Shown here: positions 24,933 to 33,074 of the stretch, one piece after another
Numbering within the stretch: the stretch's first letter is position 1
Layout: every line of letters starts with the position of its first letter
Origin: Clostridia bacterium
GTDB lineage: Bacteria > Bacillota > Clostridia > Oscillospirales > CAG-272
NCBI GenBank assembly: GCA_017398585.1
Contig: JAFQFS010000047.1
Span: 1-38,814 of the forward strand
DNA: 38,814 bases
Direction: 5' to 3'
Notes under the pieces: model-generated
Told to the model about the DNA's origin: nothing
The model's input: the letters and a program-made list of their open reading frames with translations, nothing else
Databases searched by the model: none
Made by a program: the position numbers and the translations under genes

Positions 24933-26429
24933 TTACGGAGCGGCAACAAGATCCATGACCTTTTCAATATTCTTGGCAAGCGGCTTCTGCTGCTTGGTGT
25001 AGGTGGACACGATGTCACGCTGGTTGCTCGAGTACATGGACGCCATGAAGTTGTCACGGACGAGAGAACAGAACAGCGTGTCGCCGAGGTCGATCACACG
25101 GTTGGCGAAGATGAGGTCGAGCATGGCAACGCTTTCTTCGTCACGGGATACCTTACCCTTGAGGGCGATGTCATAGTAAGCAGGGGTAACTTCCTTCTTT
25201 GCGAGGTAGTTGGTAAGTTCGAGAACCGCGCCGGTGAGTTCGAGGTTGGTGTTGGTCGCCGGGAGAACCGGAGGCATGTAGTAGCTTACACGTGCATGAT
25301 AAGCTTCCTGGGATTCGTCAAGTTTCGGATAGGGGATGATACCGAAGTCGGTTTCCATGTCGCGGAGTGCGCCGACCCAGAACATGGAGCAGTCAATAAA
25401 GAGAACTTTGCCTTCCTGGAACAGTTCACGGGATGCGGTCGGAACGTCCTGACCGGCGTCACGGTCGGAACCGTTGTACTTGGAGTTGTTGTCGTAGGTG
25501 ATCTGGAAGACCTTTTCGAAGAAGTTGACGAACGCTTCATCCCCGATGTGAATCTGCGGATAGCCGGCGTCGTCCAGCGCGATGGTCTGGAAGCCTGCGC
25601 CGATCCAGAAGCTCGGGAGAGTCATCTTGGAGTGCGCCGCGTAGCCGTACTGGTCGTCGCGCGTCCACTGACCGTCACCGTTGAGGTCGATGACCGCGCC
25701 TTCCATCATTGCCGCCATCGAATCGACCGTCCACTTGCCGCCGTTTACCAGATCGTACGGGGAGTCCATACCGAGGTCGGTGATCATCTGCTTGTTGAAC
25801 AGAAGGATGTAGGTCAGGTCGTGCGTGGAGATGGAGAGGTCGCCGATCGCTGCATAACGCATATCGCCGAGCATGAGTTCGTTGTTGACGCTCTTGTCCC
25901 AGTAGGGCTTTTCGAGGTCGATGTACGGAACGTCCTTGTAGCCGATGATCTGACCGCCGGTCAGAAGGGTGGACGTGTCAACGCAGAAGACGTTCGCTAC
26001 CTGAATGGTATCGTCGCCCGCCGCGATCAGGGGAGTCAGGCTGCCCGCTGCCGGATAGCCGGTCGTCAGAACGTTCTGTTCGATGGTGATGTCGAGTTCT
26101 TCCTGCGCGGTTTCGATGACGGAATACTGCGCGTCGTTCAGTGCTTCGCCGGTCAGCTCTTCCATAACGAGGAAGTTGCGTGCGTTTGCGTTGTCAACAA
26201 CACCGAACGTGAAGCTGGAGCCGGAGAACTTGAGGTCTGCCGGAAGATCGGGCTTGATTTCCTCGGTTTCGGGTTCGGTTTCTTCCACAACCTCTTCGGA
26301 TGCGGAGGGGGTGTCCGATGCAGTCGCTTCGTCCGTATCTCCCGATCCAGCGTCGGAGCAGGAGAACATCGCGAAGGAGGACGCGACCATCATTGCAGCG
26401 AGGATCGCGCTCATCAGTTTTTTCTTCAT
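24933..26429 (-). CDS. Extracellular solute-binding lipoprotein (ABC-type)
   Basis: 498 residues. Signal peptide MKKKLMSAILAAMMVASSFAMFSC ends at a lipobox-like MFSC, then an acidic linker (GDTDEATASDTPSASEEVVEETEPETEE). The body has features of family 1-type sugar-binding proteins: LLFNKQMITDLGMDSPYDLVNGGKWTVD, LNGDGQWTRDDQYGY, LFQEGKVLFIDCSMFWVGALRDMETDFGIIPYP. It likely captures an oligosaccharide, but no permease or ATPase lies nearby. AAAGGA is about 11 bases before the ATG. Divergent from a GH13-like gene, suggesting a shared carbohydrate role. Confidence 0.87.
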   Translation of the reverse strand: MKKKLMSAILAAMMVASSFAMFSCSDAGSGDTDEATASDTPSASEEVVEETEPETEEIKPDLPADLKFSGSSFTFGVVDNANARNFLVMEELTGEALNDAQYSVIETAQEELDITIEQNVLTTGYPAAGSLTPLIAAGDDTIQVANVFCVDTSTLLTGGQIIGYKDVPYIDLEKPYWDKSVNNELMLGDMRYAAIGDLSISTHDLTYILLFNKQMITDLGMDSPYDLVNGGKWTVDSMAAMMEGAVIDLNGDGQWTRDDQYGYAAHSKMTLPSFWIGAGFQTIALDDAGYPQIHIGDEAFVNFFEKVFQITYDNNSKYNGSDRDAGQDVPTASRELFQEGKVLFIDCSMFWVGALRDMETDFGIIPYPKLDESQEAYHARVSYYMPPVLPATNTNLELTGAVLELTNYLAKKEVTPAYYDIALKGKVSRDEESVAMLDLIFANRVIDLGDTLFCSLVRDNFMASMYSSNQRDIVSTYTKQQKPLAKNIEKVMDLVAAP

Positions 26430-26528
26430 TATCTTAAATTCCTTTCTCGTACTTTCGTAGTCGGGAATATTATATTATACAATTGTGAATACCATATGAA
26501 TAAAGCGCGGTAAACCCGAGATTTTTCC

Positions 26529-26557
26529 TTGTGTTCTTCAAAGAAATCTGCTATAAT
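26529..26557 (+). promoter_or_regulatory. Possible promoter of the GH13-like gene
   Basis: -35 TTGTGT (26529-26534), 17-base spacer, -10 TATAAT (26552-26557). The same 214-base gap carries a minus-strand TATAAT at about 26474-26479 for the lipoprotein gene, with a weak -35. Confidence 0.6.
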
Positions 26558-26643
26558 TTCATTGAATCCGACATAAATATCCCCATCATATTTATAAATC
26601 CTGCAAATAAATAATAACTATTTAATAGCGAAAGGAGTCCGCC

Positions 26644-28062
26644 ATGCCCCGCCGCATCGACAACACTTCCCTTCTCCCGCCGTACCGCCCGGACGAAGAG
26701 GTCACGCTGATCCCCTCTTCCGCCGACGGCCTCCTGCGGTCCCCTGACTGGACGGACGAGCTTGTCCTCGTCGAAGTCCATCCGGAGACCGCAACCCGCG
26801 AAGGAACCCTCGAATCCCTCCTCCCCGTCCTCGACCACCTCGCCGCGCTCGGTGTGAACGGCGTGTGGCTCACGCCCATCTATGAAAAAGGGCCCGGCGG
26901 CAACGGCTACGGCAATCAGGGGCCGCATACTCTCGAACCCGCCGTCACCGGCTGTACCGATGTGACCAAAGGATGGCAGCGCGTCCGCATGTTCGTGGAC
27001 GAAGCACACCGCCGGAACATCCGCGTCTTCCTCGACCTCATCACCTGGGGAACGATGAAAAACTCTGCCCTCTGCCGTGAACACCCGGACTGGTTCGACG
27101 GCGAAGCGTGGGGCGGCGCCGCGTTCAACTGGAAAAATCCCGACTTCTGCGAATGGTTTATCTCCACCTGCGTCACGAATGTTCTCGTCACGGGCGCGGA
27201 CGGCTACCGTGCGGACTGCGAACCGATGTTTGCGGGACACCGCATCTTCGCGGAGATCCGCCGACGTCTGCTGGAACAGGGCCGTAAAGTCCTCCTCATC
27301 GCCGAGGAATCCTCGGAACGCGGCGGCGCATACGACTTCGAACAGGACGGCATCACCGGATGGGTGAATTGGTCAAGAGGGCAGCAGTATCAGAACCCGA
27401 AAGCTTATTTTCTCGAGGGATGGAACATCGTCGATTGTGTGAAATCCGGCGAACTGCACGGCAGTGCGGCATCCCAGCGGGACGGGACATCCGGTCAGGA
27501 CAAATATTACACCTACTGTGTCTCCAACCACGACTTCCAGCGATCGCTCGTAAACATGAACTGTCTGGTGATGGGTTATCAGGCAATCTTTGCACCATAC
27601 ATTCCATTGTGGTACCTCGGCTCGGAGTTCGGTATGCATGCGGAAAATCAGGTGATCTACTTCGTCCCCGTCGACTGGACATTGCTTGAGCGGGAGAAAA
27701 ACCGTGAGTTCTGCGAAGACATCGCCACATACCTGCACATCCGCCGGATGTATCCCGACCTTTTCGCGTACTGGCCGATGAACCACCGCGAAACCAACAT
27801 CCGCTCGGTCGATGCAGATACGGAACTGCCGTCCTACGAACGGTACACGGACGAACGGCGCATCTTCGTGATCCCGAACGGCGGAGATATACCGAAAACG
27901 TATACGGTCCGCGCAGATGTGCCGGAACTGTCCGTCACCCTGATCGATCTGCTGACCGGCGAAAAGCTCCCCTTCTCCCGTGAAAGCGGTACGATCTGCT
28001 TCCGCGCCGGCGTGAACGGCGGAAAAATCGGGGTCTTTCTGCTCGAAAAACAGGCAAAATAA
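26644..28062 (+). CDS. GH13-like alpha-amylase family protein, divergent
   Basis: Predicted alpha-glucan-active (beta/alpha)8 enzyme of 472 residues without a signal peptide, hence cytoplasmic. HLAALGVNGVWLTPIY precedes the catalytic regions. Region II GYRADCEP carries the nucleophile Asp191, region III LLIAEESSE the acid/base Glu221, and region IV VSNHD the His296-Asp297 pair. Region I is FLDLITWGTM (130-138) and lacks the usual Asn-His of DxVxNH. A short beta-rich C-terminal domain ends the protein. AAAGGAG is 7 bases before the ATG. Activity on a specific glucan cannot be assigned. Confidence 0.85.
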   Translation: MPRRIDNTSLLPPYRPDEEVTLIPSSADGLLRSPDWTDELVLVEVHPETATREGTLESLLPVLDHLAALGVNGVWLTPIYEKGPGGNGYGNQGPHTLEPAVTGCTDVTKGWQRVRMFVDEAHRRNIRVFLDLITWGTMKNSALCREHPDWFDGEAWGGAAFNWKNPDFCEWFISTCVTNVLVTGADGYRADCEPMFAGHRIFAEIRRRLLEQGRKVLLIAEESSERGGAYDFEQDGITGWVNWSRGQQYQNPKAYFLEGWNIVDCVKSGELHGSAASQRDGTSGQDKYYTYCVSNHDFQRSLVNMNCLVMGYQAIFAPYIPLWYLGSEFGMHAENQVIYFVPVDWTLLEREKNREFCEDIATYLHIRRMYPDLFAYWPMNHRETNIRSVDADTELPSYERYTDERRIFVIPNGGDIPKTYTVRADVPELSVTLIDLLTGEKLPFSRESGTICFRAGVNGGKIGVFLLEKQAK

Positions 28063-28100
28063 AATATTTCAAAAAAATCGAAAAAACTTTCAAAAAGGTA

Positions 28101-28129
28101 TTGACAAAGCCAAACCGGTGTGGTATAAT
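28101..28129 (+). promoter_or_regulatory. Promoter of the tRNA pair
   Basis: Consensus -35 TTGACA (28101-28106), 17-base spacer, consensus -10 TATAAT (28124-28129). The leader before the first tRNA contains a GTCCTC/GAGGAC pairing (28136-28174). Confidence 0.9.
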
Positions 28130-28192
28130 AACAACGTCCTCGAGAGAACGGGTAAAAATCCACAAAGAGAGGACAGCGAAATTGTATAAAAT

Positions 28193-28267
28193 GCTGGTGT
28201 GGCTCAATGGCAGAGCAGCTGATTTGTAATCAGCAGGTTGTTGGTTCGACTCCGATCACCAGCTCCA
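28193..28267 (+). tRNA. tRNA-Thr (anticodon TGT), CCA encoded
   Basis: Cloverleaf with acceptor GCTGGTG/CACCAGC, D-arm GGCTCAATGGCAGAGC, anticodon arm GCTGA-TTTGTAA-TCAGC with TGT at 34-36, T-arm with GGTTCGACTCC. Discriminator T then CCA in the DNA. Confidence 0.95.
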
Positions 28268-28349
28268 GGGGGAATTCCCGAGTGGCCAAAGGGGACAGAC
28301 TGTAAATCTGCTGGCACCGCCTTCGGTGGTTCGAATCCACCTTCCCCCA
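28268..28349 (+). tRNA. tRNA-Tyr (anticodon GTA), no encoded CCA
   Basis: Starts immediately after the previous CCA. Acceptor GGGGGAA/TTCCCCC, anticodon loop CTGTAAA with GTA, class II long variable arm, T-arm GGTGGTTCGAATCCACC, discriminator A. CCA is not encoded, unlike its neighbour. Its 3' end is the likely integration site of the following element. Confidence 0.95.
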
Positions 28350-28360
28350 TCCTAATGAAT
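28330..28360. other. Presumed left attachment site of the integrated element
   Basis: Tyrosine integrases commonly target tRNA 3' ends, and the integrase gene points at this tRNA from 118 bases away. GC content falls just after it. I found no second copy of GGTTCGAATCCACC in the window, so the core and the right end are undefined. Confidence 0.5.
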
Positions 28361-28361
28361 G

Positions 28362-28392
28362 ACCGTTAAAACGTAAGTTTTAGCGGTTTTTT
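28362..28392 (+). terminator. Terminator after the tRNA pair
   Basis: ACCGTTAAAAC pairs with GTTTTAGCGGT (one wobble), followed by TTTTTT. It may be element- or host-derived. Confidence 0.8.
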
Positions 28393-28454
28393 GTTGCTTT
28401 TTTGAGGTTTTTCGTGAATGTAGACCACATCGGAAATTCTGACGAAATCGGTAC

Positions 28455-28473
28455 GTCTAACGGCTGTCTAACG
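28455..28473. repeat. Short direct repeat at the integrase 3' end
   Basis: GTCTAACG occurs twice, 11 bases apart (28455-28462, 28466-28473), about one helical turn. The position between the tRNA and integrase suits an arm-type integrase site, which is only a suggestion. Confidence 0.35.
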
Positions 28474-29619
28474 CAAAATATTTTCCAATGTTTCGGATAG
28501 CTTTTGTTTGCTGTTGGAATACACATGAGAATAAATATTTGCTGTTGTGCTGTAACTGCTATGCCCTGCCCACTCCTGCAATTCTTTCATGCTTGCACCG
28601 TTTTCCAGTAACAAACTGATATTGGAATGACGAAGTTCATGAATACCAATCTTCCGCAAACCGCATTTTTCACACAGCTTCGGAAATGTTCTGGAAACAT
28701 ACTCAGGCGGAATTAAATCTCCGTTCTCACGAACACAAACAAATTCATCCCATGCGTGATTGTAATTCGGATTCTTCTTGCGTGTATCCTGCTTTAACTT
28801 TAAACTTTGGAAATATTCAACTGCTGTCGGGTGCATCGGAAATGTTCGGATGGATGAATCCGTTTTGGCAGAAGGTTCGTACCGCAAGTTTTCAAGCCTT
28901 GTTCCGGTCACTCTTTTATCAGAAACCGTTCCAGTAACCGAAAGAGTACAATTATTAAAGTCAATACATTCCCACTTTAATCCGAGGATTTCCCCTCTCC
29001 GCATCCCAAACCATGCACCAAGCAAAACCGGGGCTTCCAGTTGGGTTCCCATTGCACCGCCTACAACCTTCCGTATTTCGTCAGCAGTATAGAAATCCGC
29101 AACGTGCTTCACCTTTTTAGGAAGATCAACCTTATCCGAAGGGTTAGCGTTCAGACGTTCGGTTTTGACTGCGTAGTCCAGTGCCTTGTGGATGTACGCA
29201 TGATAATGATGAATCGTGTTCGGAGAGAGCTTATCTTCCGTAAGTTTGAAATTATAGAATTCCTGTATGTGATAGGTTTTCAGATCACACAGAAGAATCT
29301 TTCGGCTTTCAAAGTATGGACAGATAGAACCCTGTATCGTGCGTTTATAATCGCAGTATGTACTGTATGCGATTGTGGATTTTGTCTCTTCAAGCCAGTT
29401 ATCCAAATAGACAGAAAAAAGAATATCGTTCCCGCGAAGCGTAATCTTTGTTTCCCACTCACGCAGAATTTCAAGCCGTTTCTGTTCGGCTTTCCGTTTG
29501 TTGTTTCCTGTACTGGATAAATCCGTACCAACCCATTTTTGTTTCCGCTTGCCGGACTCATCTACCCAGTTGAGGACAACGAAATATTTGTCTCGTTTTA
29601 TCTGTAGGCTTGCTGTCAT
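28468..29619 (-). CDS. Tyrosine site-specific integrase
   Basis: Phage/ICE-type integrase of 383 residues. An N-terminal arm-binding domain (ASLQIKRDKYFVVLNW, about 1-60) is followed by a SAM-like core-binding domain (about 65-165) and the catalytic domain. Catalytic residues: Arg207/208 in WFGMRRGEILGL, His327 and Arg330 in IHELRHSN, His353 in AGHSSYSTT, nucleophile Tyr363 in NIYSHV. The frame is open to 29694, but the promoter overlaps that extension. The ATG at 29619 follows AGGAGG by 11 bases. It lies next to tRNA-Tyr and reads toward it, as expected for a tRNA-integrated element. Confidence 0.94.
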   Translation of the reverse strand: MTASLQIKRDKYFVVLNWVDESGKRKQKWVGTDLSSTGNNKRKAEQKRLEILREWETKITLRGNDILFSVYLDNWLEETKSTIAYSTYCDYKRTIQGSICPYFESRKILLCDLKTYHIQEFYNFKLTEDKLSPNTIHHYHAYIHKALDYAVKTERLNANPSDKVDLPKKVKHVADFYTADEIRKVVGGAMGTQLEAPVLLGAWFGMRRGEILGLKWECIDFNNCTLSVTGTVSDKRVTGTRLENLRYEPSAKTDSSIRTFPMHPTAVEYFQSLKLKQDTRKKNPNYNHAWDEFVCVRENGDLIPPEYVSRTFPKLCEKCGLRKIGIHELRHSNISLLLENGASMKELQEWAGHSSYSTTANIYSHVYSNSKQKLSETLENILR

Positions 29620-29664
29620 GTAAATAATAACCTCCTGTAATGGACAGCAGCCACCGCTATTCGA

Positions 29665-29694
29665 ATTATAGCAGTAGCCGCCATACACTGTCAA
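29665..29694 (-). promoter_or_regulatory. Promoter of the integrase gene
   Basis: Minus-strand -35 TTGACA (29689-29694), 18-base spacer, -10 TATAAT (29665-29670). This places the transcript start near 29658 and rules out the longer open frame. Confidence 0.85.
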
Positions 29695-29849
29695 TAGATT
29701 TCAAAGAATTTGCTAACGCTCAATTATATATGAGCATTTTGTTATACATTCGTAAAATTATTATGAAACTCGTGATTTATGTTGACACGTCTATTCAAGA
29801 ATTAATTTCAATCGTCATAAGTAGAGAGTTAAAGCAGTATTTTTTGAAA

Positions 29850-30761
29850 TTAATCTCTCAAGAATATATCCCCGCTTCCCATATCGTTGTTCCAGACCGT
29901 AAAGCGTTCCTCTGGCATTGAAAGAAGTATGTCCGCTGTCCGTGACACTGTAGCAAAATTGCTCGCAAAAAACGGCGCATGGTTATCGTGAGCGTGTCGT
30001 TCGGCGGGGCTTCCGTATTTCTTCATTATACTTTCACATGGTTCTGCATTCCTGAATTTTCTCAGGAAATCAATCAACGACACCATATCCTTGCACAATA
30101 TAAAGTGACGTTCCCACCATTCCGTATCAATGATACCGTATATCACTCGGTATTCTCCTTCTCTTGTGACAACAGGAACGCAACTGTATGGAGGTTTAAT
30201 TTGCGCAGTTAGGTTTCTCTTACGATTATTTTCAATTGAGGGTACAGCCGATAGATTCCAGCGGCAGTTGATGTGGATATTGTCACAGGCATGGTCGATT
30301 TCAATTTTGCTCTGTTTGGAATGCTCGTTTATATCCGGGAATTCCTCGGCAAACTGTTCCACCTCCATCCCCATCGAATAGTAGTAATATAGAAAACGAT
30401 AGAAGAACGGAGAATTTCGATCCCCTTTACGGGTATGTTGCATCAATTCAATTTGTACACGTTCATCCCGACTTACCTTAAACGAACAACAACTGGGACG
30501 TGTGATAAAGGAATACAATTCCGGGGTATAATCGAGATATTCAAACAAATTGCTTTCTTTCATGTAAAGAAGGATATATCTGTTGTCATGGATGATAGCA
30601 CGGGATTTATTGTTTGCAATTCCTCCTTTTCCGATTTCGTCAAGCTCTTGTTGGTTAATGGCGGCTATCTTGTCGAAATTGGCACGGTTTTGTGCTATCC
30701 AATCAAACTGGAAATCTTCTGTAGAAACAGTGAAAGGTTTAAAAATAGTTGATGAGTCCAT
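29850..30761 (-). CDS. Element protein with HNH-like motif, function unknown
   Basis: 303 residues, soluble. The only recognisable part is at about 150-185: KIEIDHACDNIHINCRWNLS followed by AVPSIENNRKRN. It matches the HNH layout (D-H, N-x-x-x-N-L, N-x-x-K). The remainder is rich in aromatic residues (FFYRFLYYYYSMGMEVEQF) and matches nothing I know. A homing-type or restriction-like nuclease, or a structural HNH relative, are both possible. AAAGGAG lies 7 bases before the ATG. It is placed between integrase and replication gene on the same strand. Confidence 0.65.
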   Translation of the reverse strand: MDSSTIFKPFTVSTEDFQFDWIAQNRANFDKIAAINQQELDEIGKGGIANNKSRAIIHDNRYILLYMKESNLFEYLDYTPELYSFITRPSCCSFKVSRDERVQIELMQHTRKGDRNSPFFYRFLYYYYSMGMEVEQFAEEFPDINEHSKQSKIEIDHACDNIHINCRWNLSAVPSIENNRKRNLTAQIKPPYSCVPVVTREGEYRVIYGIIDTEWWERHFILCKDMVSLIDFLRKFRNAEPCESIMKKYGSPAERHAHDNHAPFFASNFATVSRTADILLSMPEERFTVWNNDMGSGDIFLRD

Positions 30762-30966
30762 AGTGTTCTCCTTTTTGGATAAAATACTGGTTTGAAATTC
30801 ATATAAGGTGTATGGTGGGGGAACACGACCTGCTATAAATAAAAGAGGTTACGCGCTCCCCTCTCAATTCCAAAAACATGGGAAAAGCGGCGATTTAACC
30901 GCGTTTTATGCTATAAAACAGCCGAAATCCCCTCTAAAATGCGTTTTTCGTTCTTTCGGAAAAGTG

Positions 30967-31145
30967 TTCAAATTTCGTCAAAGCAAAAATCGTGAAAAAC
31001 GAAGGAAAACGGCATAACCACATAGGAATCTGAACGATTTTCAGCAGAAATGCCGTTGTTCAAATTTCGTCAAGTCAAAAATGCCTTAAAAATCAAGAAA
31101 ACCGCATATTTCGGAGGATATCTACAAACTGTTCAAATTTCGTCA
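30967..31145. repeat. Three iteron-like direct repeats downstream of rep
   Basis: GTTCAAATTTCGTCA occurs at 30967, 31058 and 31131, the last overlapping the rep stop codon. After the first two copies the similarity continues (CAAAAAT, then GAAAAC and GCATA). Spacings are 91 and 73 bases. The 371-base gap between the HNH and rep genes holds no other feature. A replication origin or Rep binding site is plausible. Confidence 0.6.
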
Positions 31146-32107
31146 CTTTTAGCGGTGGCGAGCGGATCAGTAAAGTAGATCAAAGACTGTTCGACATACC
31201 TCCAATCTTCTCCCATGAACATAATCCGGGGATTGATGAAGATAATCTCTTTTCCGGTGTCTGTTGTGACAATACTACAGAACTTGTGGAATTCTCCGTC
31301 CATCTCGAATCCAAGGTCAGAATATTTCTTCTGGATATCCCTTGCACTTTGCCGTGCTTTTCCTATGTGTTCACAGAATTCCGCCATATTCATTGGCTGA
31401 ATATTTGAGATATCTTCTTCCAGAGGGTTATAACACAGAATGTTGTACTTTATATTGATGTACGGCATCATTTGGAATACATATCCAAGATAACAGTGGC
31501 TTGTGGCAGGGACAGAAAGATAGAGCCTGCGGATTTGATTGGAATATAATTTCATAAAACCGTTTGTATATCCGGTATAGCCTTTCCTTCCTTTTGAAAA
31601 TAGAGAACCGTTTACCGATATGGTTTTATCGTCAGAGATTTCCACAAGATCATTGGAAACAGTATCGTTCAGAAATCGTCTGGCTGTACTGCGCGATACA
31701 TTTAGAAATGCGGGAAGTTCAGACAGGACAAGCGGTTTCGCACGTTGCTTGTAAACGGTGCGGCTGTCGTAATGAATATACGTTGCCAGATAGACCAACC
31801 GTGCGAAATTTTCCGCGCTGACTTCGGTGATCGGTTTCCCCCTCTCAAATTCGGAAAGTATGAAGTTTCCAAGAGGATTTTCGTGTGCAATCTTTGCCGC
31901 ACGGTAGAATGCTTTTTCAGCAGATTGCCGTTGTAAGTCTTTACGTTCTTTATACAACCTTTGTTCCTCTGGCGTGAAATACAGTGAACCGACAGGATTT
32001 CCATGAATATCGCTGTCGTATATTTCCCCTGTTGCGTTCTCAATGAATTTGAGTTGTCCTGTTTCGTCAGTAAAAGGAGTATATCCTTGTTCTTTTTGTT
32101 TTGGCAT
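31133..32107 (-). CDS. RepL-like winged-helix replication protein
   Basis: 324 residues. The middle has a helix-turn-helix, LVLSELPAFLNVSRSTARRFLNDTV. The C-terminal half has MNMAEFCEHIGKARQSARDI and ends KEIIFINPRIMFMGEDWRYVEQSLIYF, which follows the RepL pattern (LNPELLMRGDDQKQKYLLLEF) of Firmicutes plasmid initiators. The N-terminal region contains EEQRLYKERKDLQRQSAEKAF, a likely coiled coil. GGAGGT lies 7 bases before the ATG. Iteron-like repeats start at its stop codon. An alternative is a non-replicative plasmid regulator. Confidence 0.6.
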   Translation of the reverse strand: MPKQKEQGYTPFTDETGQLKFIENATGEIYDSDIHGNPVGSLYFTPEEQRLYKERKDLQRQSAEKAFYRAAKIAHENPLGNFILSEFERGKPITEVSAENFARLVYLATYIHYDSRTVYKQRAKPLVLSELPAFLNVSRSTARRFLNDTVSNDLVEISDDKTISVNGSLFSKGRKGYTGYTNGFMKLYSNQIRRLYLSVPATSHCYLGYVFQMMPYINIKYNILCYNPLEEDISNIQPMNMAEFCEHIGKARQSARDIQKKYSDLGFEMDGEFHKFCSIVTTDTGKEIIFINPRIMFMGEDWRYVEQSLIYFTDPLATAKSDEI

Positions 32108-32145
32108 AAAAGTACCTCCAAAAATAATGAATTTGTAGCGTTTCC

Positions 32146-32245
32146 GCTCACCTCTAACCGGAAGGGGTAGTCACCCCTCGCGGGAGGTCTGAGCGGTGGC
32201 TGTCCGGTGGGCTTCCGCTCACCTCTAACCGGAAAGGGGTGTCAC
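32146..32245. repeat. GGGGT-ACCC hairpin repeats, copies 1-2 (long form)
   Basis: Two copies of GCTCACCTCTAACCGGAAAGG (32146 and 32217), each followed by GGGGT-N-ACCC. Copy 1 forms an extended cruciform: GCTCA/TGAGC, CCTC/GAGG and GGGGT/ACCCC nested (32146-32194). The segment CTCGCGGGAGGTCTGA (32177-32192) recurs identically at 35231-35246. Confidence 0.75.
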
Positions 32246-32385
32246 CCTATCCCCTGGACGAGGGCACGTCAATGAAACTTTGATTTGTTCCCATGAAATG
32301 TCACCTTCTTTCTCTGTAGAATTTGAATGATTGTTCTGCATCCAAAAATAAAACTCAATGCAAAACTTATCCCTCAAAATAAAAA

Positions 32386-32450
32386 AAGCCGACACACACT
32401 CAACAACGCAGAACTCGTCTGCGGCGTCAAATGTGCATCGGCTTATTTTT
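32386..32450 (-). terminator. Branched terminator of the RHH transcript
   Basis: Outer pairing AAGCCGA/TCGGCTT encloses an inner CGCAGA/TCTGCG stem. On the minus strand it is followed by seven T residues. It lies between the RHH gene and rep, both leftward. Confidence 0.7.
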
Positions 32451-32476
32451 GTATTGAATTTTTTGGTATTGCTTTC

Positions 32477-32646
32477 TATATAACCGTAAGGGGTGTACCC
32501 TGTTTCCTATAACCCTAAAGGGGGTTACAGTATCTACAATGCAAAGGGGTATACCCTGCTTTCTCTAATCAAAAAAGATGAAAATGAATTCTTATATAAC
32601 CCTAACGGGGGGGGGCACCTGCTATAACCCAAAGGGGGGAACCCTT
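32477..32646. repeat. GGGGT-ACCC hairpin repeats, copies 3-7 (short form)
   Basis: Five degenerate units of about 24 bases start at 32477, 32508, 32534, 32594 and 32623. The consensus is TATAACCnnAAGGGGnnnACCCT. Most fold GGGT on ACCC, one as the perfect palindrome GGGTATACCC. Unit 6 contains a run of nine G. The 575-base gap between rep and the RHH gene holds only these repeats and the terminator. Confidence 0.7.
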
Positions 32647-32682
32647 CGCGCTATTCCTGCATGGGAGATCAACCGACATATA

Positions 32683-32934
32683 TTAATCCTGTAAATCGGA
32701 GGGGGTAGAAATACCGGAACCACCCCCGGCGTTGCCCCTCTCACCAGACAGCCGCTCTAATTCTGCTTCGATCAACCGGACAATAAAACCGTTGACACTC
32801 TCGCCGTTTTTCTCGGCTATCGCTTTTATTTCATCTTTCTTTCCTTTGGGGATTGCAATATTAATTCTATCATAGGTTTTAGCGTTGTATCTATTGTTTG
32901 CGGCTATCCTTGCTTCGCTGTTCTTGTTCGACAT
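32683..32934 (-). CDS. Ribbon-helix-helix DNA-binding protein
   Basis: 83 residues in the Arc/MetJ fold. The strand YDRINIAIPKGKKDEIKAIA is followed by helix A and EKNGESVNGFIVRLIEAELERL (helix B), a typical plasmid copy-control or partition regulator. The C-terminal 20 residues are Gly/Ser-rich. The frame opens at 32949, but GGAGG lies 8 bases before the ATG at 32934. Its upstream region carries three copies of ATACACTTAAACATT-type repeats overlapping two promoters, suggesting that it represses itself and the rightward genes. Confidence 0.82.
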   Translation of the reverse strand: MSNKNSEARIAANNRYNAKTYDRINIAIPKGKKDEIKAIAEKNGESVNGFIVRLIEAELERLSGERGNAGGGSGISTPSDLQD

Positions 32935-32967
32935 TTGAAAGTCCTCCATTATATAGTATACAATAAT

Positions 32968-32996
32968 ATTATATCACGCAGCGATACACTTAACAA
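32968..32996 (-). promoter_or_regulatory. Promoter of the RHH gene
   Basis: Minus-strand -35 TTGTTA (32991-32996), 17-base spacer, -10 TATAAT (32968-32973), overlapping the weakest operator copy. Confidence 0.75.
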
Positions 32997-33072
32997 GTAC
33001 AAATATGCACAAAATATACACTTAAACATTGTATATTTTCGCATATTGACAAATACACTTAAACATTGTATA
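32984..33072. promoter_or_regulatory. Operator repeats for the RHH regulator (proposed)
   Basis: ATACACTTAAACATTGTATA occurs identically at 33016-33035 and 33053-33072, with a weaker ATACACTTAACAAGTA at 32984-32999. Each full copy is bounded by an imperfect dyad TATACA/TGTATA. One overlaps each promoter. Confidence 0.7.
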
Positions 33073-33074
33073 CT
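33046..33074 (+). promoter_or_regulatory. Strong rightward promoter
   Basis: -35 TTGACA (33046-33051), 17-base spacer, -10 TATACT (33069-33074). The second full operator copy covers the spacer and most of the -10. Drives 33191 and probably the SprT-like gene. Confidence 0.87.

Noticed and set aside
25296-26513. 405-residue plus-strand open frame opposite the solute-binding lipoprotein
   Set aside because: Antisense shadow of a gene with signal peptide, lipobox, promoter and terminator.
29640-29921. 93-residue plus-strand open frame between integrase and the HNH-motif gene
   Set aside because: Overlaps the integrase promoter and the end of the HNH-motif gene, no ribosome site, no motif.
32146-32650. 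CRISPR array
   Set aside because: Repeat units are degenerate, unevenly spaced, without unique spacers of constant length, and no cas gene is present.
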